The notes: a model not told the origin generated them from the sequence alone. A stretch of DNA of 5,972 nucleotides from Prolixibacteraceae bacterium (GCA_014380255.1 JACMKG010000477.1:1-5972); one strand, 5' to 3'. Positions 1-5,708 are shown, numbered from the stretch's first letter. Translations and numbers: made by a program.

Positions 1-42
1 ATCATAAATAATAACTACTTTCATCCATTCTAAAAAATCAAC

Positions 43-864
43 ATGATGAGCATTGAAAGTATTACTGAAGCTGATTCTTTACACAACGACCTTGAAAAGA
101 AATCGGTAAAAGAACTTTTATTAAGCATTCATGAAGAAGACAAAAAAGTAGTTCCTGCTGTTTTCAATGTCCTGCCACAGGTTGAAAAGCTGGTCGAACA
201 GGTTTACCTGCGCATGAAAAAAGGCGGGAGGTTATTTTATATTGGCTCCGGTACCAGCGGAAGGCTTGGCATACTGGATGCCTCGGAAATACCCCCTACG
301 TTCGGGATTACCCACGACCTGGTGATTGGCATTATTGCTGGTGGTGATACGGCCATTCGCAAAGCTGTTGAAATGGCCGAAGATGATGAAGAGCAAGGTT
401 GGAAAGACCTGGAAAAATATCAACCTACGGAATTGGATACCGTTGTGGGAATTGCTGCTTCAGGCCGCACCCCTTATGTAATTGGAACGGTAAAAAAAGC
501 CCGCAGCGAAGGTTTGCTCACTGCCTGCATTGTCAATAACAAAGGCAGCATTCTGGCCGACTGTGTGGACATTGCCATTGAAGCAATCGTGGGGCCGGAA
601 TTTGTAACCGGGAGCACCCGTATGAAATCGGGCACCTCTCAAAAGCTTATTTTAAACATGATCAGCACCTCGCTCATGATCAAGCTTGGAAGGGTGAAAG
701 GCAACAAAATGGTGAATATGCAGCTTACCAACCAGAAACTCATTAACCGGGGTACCCGCATGATCATGAATGAAATGGGCTATGACGAGGCCACCGCCAA
801 ACGATTGCTGCTGCTTCATGGGTCGGTAAATGGGGTGCTGGATGCTGAGAAGACTTCAGAATAA
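43..864 (+). CDS. murQ: N-acetylmuramic acid 6-phosphate etherase MurQ
   Basis: MurQ cleaves the D-lactyl ether of MurNAc-6-phosphate, giving GlcNAc-6-phosphate and D-lactate, in cytoplasmic recycling of peptidoglycan sugars. The 273-residue product is complete and of usual family length. It is a SIS-domain protein: a phosphosugar-binding stretch GSGTSGRLGILDASEIPPTF at residues 68-87, a second SIS loop AASGRTP at 138-144, and the family signature VTGSTRMKSGTSQK at 188-201. By comparison with E. coli MurQ, E82 (in DASE) and E113 (in MAED) are the expected catalytic acid/base residues. An in-frame TAA at 31-33 limits the start to the ATG at 43 or the one at 46; no Shine-Dalgarno is visible, as is common in Bacteroidota. 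The last 69 codons (from 658) are duplicated at 2781-2981 beyond the next gene, so this tail may have been exchanged by recombination. No terminator is obvious after the stop. Identification is firm. Confidence 0.96.
   Translation: MMSIESITEADSLHNDLEKKSVKELLLSIHEEDKKVVPAVFNVLPQVEKLVEQVYLRMKKGGRLFYIGSGTSGRLGILDASEIPPTFGITHDLVIGIIAGGDTAIRKAVEMAEDDEEQGWKDLEKYQPTELDTVVGIAASGRTPYVIGTVKKARSEGLLTACIVNNKGSILADCVDIAIEAIVGPEFVTGSTRMKSGTSQKLILNMISTSLMIKLGRVKGNKMVNMQLTNQKLINRGTRMIMNEMGYDEATAKRLLLLHGSVNGVLDAEKTSE
658..864 (+). repeat. Direct repeat copy A: 3' end of murQ
   Basis: This stretch from codon 206 of murQ to its stop is repeated at 2781-2981, an offset of about 2.12 kb. By hand alignment over 64 codons (one codon gapped), 167 of 192 bases and 56 of 64 residues match. 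Similarity stops abruptly at the stop codon; the DNA after the two copies is unrelated. Copy A keeps the conserved-looking residues (NKMVNM, HGSV) and is fused to the complete gene, so it is the working tail. The repeat encloses the SEC-C gene, its promoter and the 16-bp inverted repeat. Confidence 0.93.
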
Positions 865-981
865 ATATGAATAATCATGCATTTTAAAAGTTTCAGAGGT
901 TAGAATATTGTCAAAGACACTATATAGTTAGGCATTTTAGGGAAACTTCTATATTAAGAAAAGCGTATGAATAGGCTAATC

Positions 982-1004
982 CAATGCTATGAATTTGAGC
1001 ATTG
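982..1004. promoter_or_regulatory. Palindrome over the -33 box of the SEC-C gene promoter
   Basis: A perfect 7-bp inverted repeat, CAATGCT (982-988) and AGCATTG (998-1004), is separated by 9 bases. The spacer contains the TTTG taken as the -33 element. This spacing over about two helical turns suits a dimeric regulator, so it may be an operator; the regulator is unknown and chance cannot be excluded. Confidence 0.4.
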
Positions 1005-1025
1005 CTGCCAACATATTTACTTTTG
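994..1025 (+). promoter_or_regulatory. Bacteroidota-type promoter for the SEC-C gene
   Basis: TTTG at 994-997 and TACTTTTG at 1018-1025 match the Bacteroidota -33 (TTTG) and -7 (TAnnTTTG) boxes exactly, with a 20-base spacer in the known range. Transcription would start near 1030-1033, leaving a leader of about 60 bases before the ATG at 1092. The SEC-C gene thus has its own promoter and need not depend on murQ readthrough. Confidence 0.68.
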
Positions 1026-1041
1026 CAGAAGTTTACTTAGA

Positions 1042-1059
1042 TATAACAATGGTGTTATA
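1042..1059. promoter_or_regulatory. Short palindrome in the SEC-C gene leader
   Basis: TATAACA (1042-1048) and TGTTATA (1053-1059) form a perfect 7-bp inverted repeat with a 4-base gap, just downstream of the predicted transcription start. It could be a second operator or a small AU-rich hairpin in the leader. The stem is weak (one G-C pair per arm), so a DNA-binding site is as likely as an RNA structure. Confidence 0.3.
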
Positions 1060-1091
1060 GGAATTATTGTTAAGATATAAAAGCTCAAAAT

Positions 1092-2714
1092 ATGGAAGAT
1101 AGGTACAAAAGCTTCGGATTTGAAATTACAACAGACCCTTCATTTCAAAATAAACGATATGGTGTTACTCCGGAATTGGAAAAGCTGTTAGGAACACTGG
1201 CTGTTGAATGTCAAACTCGTAAAGATCAGAAGATAATCGACAAGCTTACCCATCTGATAATTCAATACCCAGGGGTACCGATGTTGAAAAATTACTTGTC
1301 TGTAACTTATAATTTACAGGGTAACATTCAAAAGGCCAGGGAAATAAATCAATGGATCTTAGCTGAACATCCCGATTATTTGTTTGCCAAGCTGAACTAC
1401 GCCCATACATGTATTGAGGAGGGAACATTGGATAAAGTTCCTGAGATACTTGGTGAGGCCATGGAGATTAAGCAACTGTACCCCGAGAGAGAAGTTTTTC
1501 ACCTGGGAGAGGTCATGTCATATCTGAACCTAGCTGTGCGATATTTTTCAGCTATAGAAAACCTGGAACTGGCGGAGAACAGACTGGCCCTTATGGGAAA
1601 AATCGACCCTCATTATAAGGACACTAAAAATGCGGAATCCTATGTAAGGTTCTTGCGCCTAAAAAAGGCAACAGAACGCTATGAAAAAGAATCAAAAATG
1701 CGAATTACACCCACACTAGTCAAACCGGATCAGGATACCTCTCAAAAGGATGCGCCTGTTTTTAATCATCCGGAAATTGAAAACCTTTATCTCTACGGAT
1801 TAAGAATTCCGCATGAATTACTACACGACCTGCTGGCATTACCCCGTACAACCCTCATTGCTGATCTTGAAATGGTTGTTAAGGATTCGATCAGGCGATT
1901 TGAATATTTTGCCGATTTGGAGTATGCGGAAGAAACTCACAATTTTCTGCTCCATGCTCTATTCTTGCTAAAAGAGTTAAATGCCACAGAAAGCTTACCA
2001 GTCGTATTTTCAGCATTATCTATGGATGAGGAATACCTGGAAATGACGCTGGGCGATCATTTAACAGACAACGTATGGCAATGTATGTTTCAATTAGGAA
2101 TCAATCAATTGGATACCCTGAAGGCTTTTTTACTTACCCCCGGGATATATACATTTAGCAAGACAGCTGCCTCTGAAGCACTTTCTCAAATAGCGCTTCA
2201 TCATCCTGAAAAGCGGGAAGAGATTGTGGCAATTTATAAAGATCTGTTTATTCAATTTGCAGAAGCTTCGGAGGATGACAACCTGATTGATTCAGAGTTT
2301 TTAGGACTGGCTATCAGTGAAACTATCGACAGTCGGTTGACAGAATTATTGCCAGAGATTAAAGTTTTGTTTGATAATGGTTATGTGGCACTTGGAATTT
2401 CAGGTGAGTATAGTGAGGTGGAAGAAGAATTAAGCACCCCGCCTAAATTCAATCAGCGGAAAGAGTTGTTGAGTATTTTTGAAATCTATGATAAAGTTGT
2501 GAAAACCTGGTCTGGGTATAACGAAGATAAAGATTTTTCGCCCATCCTTAAAAATGATAACAAAGTTTTACCACACATCTTTGACCAAGATAAATATGAT
2601 TTGCCAAAAAGCGGTTATTTGTCTCCCGAACCCATTAAGACAGATAAGATTGAAAGAAATGCCCCTTGTCCATGCGGAAGTGGAAAGAAATATAAGAAAT
2701 GTTGTGGAAGCTAA
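1092..2714 (+). CDS. TPR-like / DUF1186 / SEC-C motif protein, function unknown
   Basis: The 540-residue product appears cytoplasmic, with no signal peptide or membrane segment. Residues about 28-195 are helical with TPR-like repeats (clearest at 60-125, PGVPMLKNYL onward). Residues about 226-445 resemble the DUF1186 helical-repeat family. After a variable linker, the last 18 residues form a SEC-C zinc-binding motif, NAPCPCGSGKKYKKCCGS, with ligands C526, C528, C537 and C538 (C-x-C-x8-C-C). SEC-C motifs occur at the end of SecA, where they bind zinc and help contact SecB or ribosomes, and in many unrelated proteins, so the motif does not define a function here. A scaffold or protein-binding role is inferred. 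The ATG at 1092 follows an AT-rich leader and its own promoter. The gene lies between two copies of the murQ tail and looks more AT-rich than murQ, suggesting recent arrival. The ORF is certain; the function is unknown. Confidence 0.88.
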   Translation: MEDRYKSFGFEITTDPSFQNKRYGVTPELEKLLGTLAVECQTRKDQKIIDKLTHLIIQYPGVPMLKNYLSVTYNLQGNIQKAREINQWILAEHPDYLFAKLNYAHTCIEEGTLDKVPEILGEAMEIKQLYPEREVFHLGEVMSYLNLAVRYFSAIENLELAENRLALMGKIDPHYKDTKNAESYVRFLRLKKATERYEKESKMRITPTLVKPDQDTSQKDAPVFNHPEIENLYLYGLRIPHELLHDLLALPRTTLIADLEMVVKDSIRRFEYFADLEYAEETHNFLLHALFLLKELNATESLPVVFSALSMDEEYLEMTLGDHLTDNVWQCMFQLGINQLDTLKAFLLTPGIYTFSKTAASEALSQIALHHPEKREEIVAIYKDLFIQFAEASEDDNLIDSEFLGLAISETIDSRLTELLPEIKVLFDNGYVALGISGEYSEVEEELSTPPKFNQRKELLSIFEIYDKVVKTWSGYNEDKDFSPILKNDNKVLPHIFDQDKYDLPKSGYLSPEPIKTDKIERNAPCPCGSGKKYKKCCGS

Positions 2715-2744
2715 TCACAGCAAATAAAAGGAACTCTTTCTCTT

Positions 2745-2785
2745 ATCATTCTAAAAGCCTCTGTTTCTTAGGCTTTTAGAATGAT
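2745..2785 (+). terminator. Perfect 16-bp inverted repeat, probable terminator of the SEC-C gene
   Basis: Arms ATCATTCTAAAAGCCT (2745-2760) and AGGCTTTTAGAATGAT (2770-2785) pair perfectly around a 9-base loop, 30 bases after the SEC-C stop. The core AAAAGCCT...AGGCTTTT resembles a rho-independent terminator with an A-tract and a short T-tract. It is odd because the stem continues past the T-tract and its right arm includes the first bases of the murQ-tail copy, so the structure sits exactly on the recombination junction. It may be a terminator, a junction relic, or both. Confidence 0.6.
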
Positions 2786-2981
2786 CAACACCTCACTTAT
2801 AATCAAACTTGGAAGGGTGAAAGGTAACAAGATGGAGAACATGCAGCTTACCAACCTCAAACTCATTAACCGTGGTACCCGCATGATCATGAATGAATTG
2901 GGCTACGATGAAGCCACCGCCAAACGATTGCTGCTGCACTGCTCGGTAAATGAGGTGCTGATGGCAGAGAAAGAAGAATAG
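2781..2981 (+). pseudogene. Orphan 3' fragment of murQ (copy B)
   Basis: The 66 codons match MurQ residues 206-273 of the gene at 43-864, with 56 of 64 aligned residues identical, one deleted codon and a diverged last few residues. The SIS sugar-binding loops and both catalytic glutamates are absent, so it cannot be an etherase. Of 21 changed codons, 13 are silent and 8 alter the residue, and the reading frame and stop are intact. This looks like the tail of a formerly functional murQ allele rather than an old neutral pseudogene. Changes such as V to E in NKMVNM and G to C in HGSV suggest early loss of constraint. The ATG at 2781 aligns with an internal methionine of murQ and lies inside a hairpin stem, so translation is doubtful. 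Most likely it is the displaced original 3' end of murQ. Confidence 0.88.
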
Positions 2982-3039
2982 CGTTTTCACGGAATAACAT
3001 ATACCCGGAGAACAAGCAAATAAATACAAAGAAAAACAA

Positions 3040-3077
3040 GGCAAAAGTTAAAAGACTAGGCAAAAGTCAAAAGAAAA
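3040..3077. repeat. Two tandem 19-bp A-rich units
   Basis: Two adjacent units begin GGCAAAAGTTAAAAGA (3040) and GGCAAAAGTCAAAAGA (3059), differing at one position over 16 bases and less alike in the last three. They lie in the gap between the murQ fragment and the terminator. No function is evident; it may be a simple-sequence expansion. Confidence 0.55.
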
Positions 3078-3153
3078 AAGGAATTAAGGAGAAGAGCATC
3101 AGTCTGTCAATCCATCTATCCTTTCGTTCAGCCTTTTCGAATCCAAATAAAAT

Positions 3154-3185
3154 AAAAAAAGCCTCATTTTACTGAAGCTTTTTTT
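3154..3185. terminator. Bidirectional rho-independent terminator
   Basis: The stem AAAAAAAGC (3154-3162) pairs with GCTTTTTTT (3177-3185). After a C/A mismatch it continues with TCA (3164-3166) and TGA (3173-3175) around a 6-base loop. There is an A-tract on one side and a T-tract on the other, so it can stop transcripts from both strands. It lies between the plus-strand SEC-C/murQ-fragment unit and the minus-strand M48 gene, 28 bases past the end of the latter. Confidence 0.8.
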
Positions 3186-3212
3186 GAAGATATGAGTGTA
3201 TCCGTATCCCCA

Positions 3213-4013
3213 TTATTTTTTGCCCGTGTAATATTTCAATGCTTCAGGCATAAATTTTTCCAGGTTTCGAATACGCGTTTGATTGGAAGGGTGAGTGCTT
3301 AAAAACTCTGGCTGGCCAGCACCTCCTGATTTAGCCATTCGTTCCCAGAAAGGAACCGCTTCGCGCGGATCATACCCTGCCATGGCGGCAAAGATTAATC
3401 CATATTCATCAGCTTCTGTTTCCTGTTTACGAGAGAAAGGAAGCAAAGCTCCTACCTGGCTTCCCACACCGTAGGCAGTTAAAAAAATATTTTGCGTTTC
3501 TGCTGGTTTTTGTGCCAGTGCAACCTGAAGAGCAGCACCGCCCAATTGCTGAACCATACCCTGGCTCATTCGTTCGTTACCATGGGTAGCGATGGCATGG
3601 GCAATCTCATGGCCCACCACAATAGCAAGGGCTGTTTCTGTTTGAGTGATAGGAAGTAATCCGGTATAAACCACCACTTTTCCACCAGGCATACACCAGG
3701 CGTTGGCGTCTTTGCTTTCAACAGTATTGAATTCCCATTTATAACCTTCCAGAATATCTCCTCTACCTTGGTCTGTAAAGAATTTTGTAATGGCACTGGC
3801 AATACGTCCACCCACGCGGTCAACCAGGGCAGCATCCTTGTTGCTTGCAGGTAATGCCTTATTTTCAGTTAAAAATGCCTGATATTGATTGGTGGCCATT
3901 AACTGCAATTCGGATTCGGAGACTAAACTCAATTGTTTGCGACCTGTTACCGCATTCGTGGCGCATCCTCCCAATAAGCCTGCGATAATTACTGCAAATA
4001 ATATGTTTTTCAT
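3213..4013 (-). CDS. M48 family zinc metallopeptidase, predicted lipoprotein
   Basis: The 266-residue product has a short lipoprotein signal (K2 N3, hydrophobic 4-15, lipobox LGGC with C17 as the lipidated residue), so it is probably membrane-anchored and faces the periplasm. The conserved segment TGRKQLSLVSESEL follows at 23-36. The zinc site is H135-E136-I-A-H139, with E136 catalytic, and E198 in ETEAD is the expected third ligand. PGGKVVVYTGLL (109-120) and THPSNQTRI (240-248) are further family hallmarks. In E. coli the periplasmic M48 proteins BepA and LoiP act in outer-membrane protein and envelope quality control; a similar role here is inference. The length suits a catalytic domain without TPRs, and all active-site residues are present. 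It stands alone, converging on the upstream plus-strand genes with a terminator after it. No promoter with both consensus boxes was found. Confidence 0.93.
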   Translation of the reverse strand: MKNILFAVIIAGLLGGCATNAVTGRKQLSLVSESELQLMATNQYQAFLTENKALPASNKDAALVDRVGGRIASAITKFFTDQGRGDILEGYKWEFNTVESKDANAWCMPGGKVVVYTGLLPITQTETALAIVVGHEIAHAIATHGNERMSQGMVQQLGGAALQVALAQKPAETQNIFLTAYGVGSQVGALLPFSRKQETEADEYGLIFAAMAGYDPREAVPFWERMAKSGGAGQPEFLSTHPSNQTRIRNLEKFMPEALKYYTGKK

Positions 4014-4305
4014 GACATTAAAATTTTATGAATTATTTTTTTTACCTAATACTGCGAATATACAACTATTAACCATAAATTTCTTATATAAATTTTAAAA
4101 AAGGTTACATGATTATATAATTAATATTCGCTTTTTAGTAAAAAGCAATTATCATACCATCTCATAGACGATCATTGAAATGAAGGATTGAAGGATTGGG
4201 GAGCTGATAAAAAGGGAGGAATATTGAATTGAAAATCGAGGAATAATTCTACAGGTTTGGGTTTAACACTACTAACTTTATTTGCTTCTTCTGAATTAGG
4301 TATTT
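4014..4305. other. AT-rich gene-free stretch upstream of the M48 gene
   Basis: No convincing gene is present on either strand. Visible items are a tight hairpin (GCTTTTT 4130-4136 / AAAAAGC 4140-4146), a doubled AAGGATTG at 4183-4198, and a partial -7-like box for the M48 gene at 4055-4062 (TATATTCG on the minus strand) lacking a -33 partner. It leads into the decayed tRNA-Asp copy, so part of it may be the residue of a lost element. Confidence 0.5.
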
Positions 4306-4363
4306 GCCGTGCGGATCACAAAGTCTCCGGAAACCCGCTACACTCAGCTTGACAGGCCGATAT
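4306..4363 (-). pseudogene. Decayed 3' portion of tRNA-Asp
   Basis: Bases 4331-4363 match 4423-4455 of the intact tRNA-Asp at 28 of 33 positions, including the 14-base run TGACAGGCCGATAT that spans the anticodon. Bases 4306-4315 also match the tRNA 3' acceptor end at 9 of 10. Between these, the T-arm region carries about 7 extra bases. The D-arm and 5' acceptor half are missing, so it cannot be a tRNA. It lies in the same orientation, just past the terminator of the real gene. It is either an attachment-site relic of an element that integrated at the tRNA 3' end, or a broken tandem tRNA copy. Confidence 0.75.
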
Positions 4364-4373
4364 GTATACAAAC

Positions 4374-4403
4374 AAAAAGAGCCTCAATTTCTTGAAGCTC
4401 TTT
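4374..4403 (-). terminator. Rho-independent terminator of tRNA-Asp
   Basis: Arms AAAGAGC (4376-4382) and GCTCTTT (4397-4403) pair, with a C/A mismatch and then TCA/TGA inside, around a 6-base loop. Read on the minus strand the stem is followed by TTTTTG. It starts only 2 bases after the tRNA 3' end. Its GCCTCA-N6-TGAAGC core is the same as that of the terminator at 3154-3185. Confidence 0.75.
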
Positions 4404-4405
4404 CG

Positions 4406-4479
4406 CGGTGCGGACGGGACTCGAACCCGCGACCCTCGGCGTGACAGGCCGATATTCTAACCGACTGAACTACCGCACC
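4406..4479 (-). tRNA. tRNA-Asp (anticodon GTC)
   Basis: The 74-base gene folds as a complete cloverleaf on the minus strand. The acceptor stem is GGTGCGG (4479-4473) with CCGCACC (4413-4407) and discriminator G at 4406. The D-stem is GTTC/GAAT, and the anticodon stem TCGGC/GCCGA holds the loop CTGTCAC with anticodon GTC at 4445-4443. The T-arm is CGGGTTCGAGTCCCG. CCA is not encoded, so it must be added after processing. It decodes both aspartate codons and has its own terminator and likely promoter. Confidence 0.97.
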
Positions 4480-4590
4480 ATTTATTTTTGTCTTGAAATC
4501 TGACTCGGTTAAAATCAGATAATTTTTTCAAGGCTTACAACACTTATTTAAAGAACAATCCTTTCGAAATCCGTTTCTGAAAAGGCTTTG

Positions 4591-4621
4591 CAAATATAGC
4601 CTTTCTTTTTTTCCTTGCAAT
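4591..4621 (-). promoter_or_regulatory. Bacteroidota-type promoter, probably for tRNA-Asp
   Basis: On the minus strand TATATTTG (4598-4591) fits the -7 box TAnnTTTG exactly, and ATTG (4621-4618) is a 3-of-4 match to the -33 box with a 19-base spacer. Transcription would start near 4584, about 105 bases before the tRNA 5' end, so RNase P would have to trim a long leader. No other gene lies downstream before the tRNA. AAAGGC/GCCTTT arms flank the -7 box (4581-4586 and 4599-4604). Confidence 0.6.
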
Positions 4622-4680
4622 AGGGGTAAATCAAAAAAACAAACTTTTATTTTTTCCCTTCAAATAAGGTGGTAATCTAC

Positions 4681-5619
4681 TCATACTAAAGGCTCTTTTT
4701 CAAGATCATCAGACAAAACGAAATTGCATTTATCGATTTTCTTCTCTCCACTCCACCGGTAAGCCACCAATTTGCCCGTCCGTGTGACGCATGAATCGAC
4801 GCAAACAAGGTTTTCAGCCATAATTCCACAGCATTCCTTTAGGCAATAGTGGCCAAAAAACACAATGGGGGCCTCTTTGGGATAAGGCTTTCTTTCGGGA
4901 ATTATTTCCTTGGGAATGGTATAGGCCGGTAGATCAAACCTGCTTTCCAACGATACATCCTTAAAGGTTTTCCCTTCGGCAGTATCCCACCACTTCATAC
5001 GGAAGGAACGGTGCGGCCTGCCTTCATCATCAAAGATCAACAGGTTCTTTGGAATCTGGAAATCGATCCCTTTACAGGTTTGCCAGAATGCTTCAGAGAA
5101 TTTTGTTCCATTCAGGGCAATCTCTCTCAGGTTGACTTTCGAAAGCTTGGAACCCGAAACATTGTCTTTGATGAGCTGAATGTTTTCATCATCCCAGCAG
5201 GCATGAATAACCCGTATATCACCAAAATCCAAAAACATAGGCAGTTTTCTTAGCCATTTCAAATAGCTTTTAAGTTCCTCTTTATAGGGTGCAAATTCTT
5301 CCAGGGTCTGGTTAATCTGCAACTGGTACTTGGGAATGCGCTTTTTATAGTATTTACCTTCGGTATCCCGCAGGTAATAAAGTACGGCATACATTTCATG
5401 GTTTCCCAGGATGGCAAACGCAGAACCGCTGTCAACCATCTTGCGTACCATACTGAGCGTTTCCCTGATCTTCGGTCCCCGATTGATGATATCACCAACA
5501 AAAACAGCCTTACGTGAAGCATGGGCGTAACTTTCCCCCTTAGGTTGATAGCCCAACTTGTTGAGTAAGCTTTTCAACTGATCGGCATGACCGTGAACAT
5601 CTCCTATTATATCGTACAT
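4681..5619 (-). CDS. PPP-type metallophosphoesterase (ApaH/PrpE-like phosphatase)
   Basis: The 312-residue protein has the calcineurin-like (PPP) fold motifs in order: GDVHG at 6-10 (D7, H9), GDIINRG at 42-48 (D43), GNHE at 72-75 (N73, H74), H139 in VIHACWD and H257 in FFGHYC. These supply the full set of metal ligands for a two-metal hydrolase. The C-terminal VCVDSCVTRTGKLVAYRW stretch is typical of bacterial members. The substrate is unknown; relatives act as diadenosine tetraphosphatases (ApaH, PrpE) or protein phosphatases. N46 stands where PPP protein phosphatases have aspartate; ApaH also differs there, so a nucleotide substrate is as likely as a phosphoprotein. The start at 5619 is fixed because the DxH motif begins at residue 7. 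A strong hairpin ends 4 bases upstream of the ATG and no separate promoter was seen, so expression may rely on readthrough from the symporter gene. Confidence 0.9.
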   Translation of the reverse strand: MYDIIGDVHGHADQLKSLLNKLGYQPKGESYAHASRKAVFVGDIINRGPKIRETLSMVRKMVDSGSAFAILGNHEMYAVLYYLRDTEGKYYKKRIPKYQLQINQTLEEFAPYKEELKSYLKWLRKLPMFLDFGDIRVIHACWDDENIQLIKDNVSGSKLSKVNLREIALNGTKFSEAFWQTCKGIDFQIPKNLLIFDDEGRPHRSFRMKWWDTAEGKTFKDVSLESRFDLPAYTIPKEIIPERKPYPKEAPIVFFGHYCLKECCGIMAENLVCVDSCVTRTGKLVAYRWSGEKKIDKCNFVLSDDLEKEPLV

Positions 5620-5623
5620 AGAA

Positions 5624-5655
5624 AAATTGCCCGAATGGTTTTATTCGGGCAATTT
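5624..5655 (-). terminator. 12-bp hairpin between the symporter and phosphatase genes
   Basis: AAATTGCCCGAA (5624-5635) and TTCGGGCAATTT (5644-5655) pair perfectly around an 8-base loop. On the minus strand the stem ends in TTTTTC, fitting a rho-independent terminator for the symporter gene. It is unusual in lying only 4 bases before the phosphatase start codon, so it could act as an attenuator or hinder ribosome access on readthrough transcripts. Confidence 0.75.
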
Positions 5656-5708
5656 AATAAAAAAAAACGGTATAAAGGTTTTTTTAATAGGTCTTCACAG
5701 TTGGAATT

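Noticed and set aside
1026..1091. A riboswitch or structured leader before the SEC-C gene
   Set aside because: Only a weak AU-rich 7-bp stem is present and the leader of about 60 bases is too short for the known riboswitch classes considered.
865..2780. An insertion sequence or integron cassette around the SEC-C gene
   Set aside because: There is no transposase, integrase, clear target-site duplication or recognised attC-type site; the edge motifs are gapped and AT-rich.
2781..2981. A 66-codon open frame as a functional small protein
   Set aside because: It is a colinear copy of the MurQ C-terminus without substrate-binding or catalytic parts, its start is an internal murQ methionine inside a hairpin stem, and no promoter precedes it.
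3040..3077. A CRISPR-like or regulatory repeat array
   Set aside because: There are only two adjacent A-rich 19-bp units with no spacers and no cas genes.
4055..4062. TATATTCG on the minus strand as the -7 box of the M48 gene
   Set aside because: It has one mismatch to TAnnTTTG and there is no TTTG-like -33 box at a suitable distance, so it is noted only as weak.
3889..4098. Plus-strand open frame overlapping the start of the M48 gene
   Set aside because: It is antisense to a clear lipoprotein gene and its tail is AT-rich translation without any domain; the same applies to the other frames antisense to murQ, the phosphatase and the symporter.
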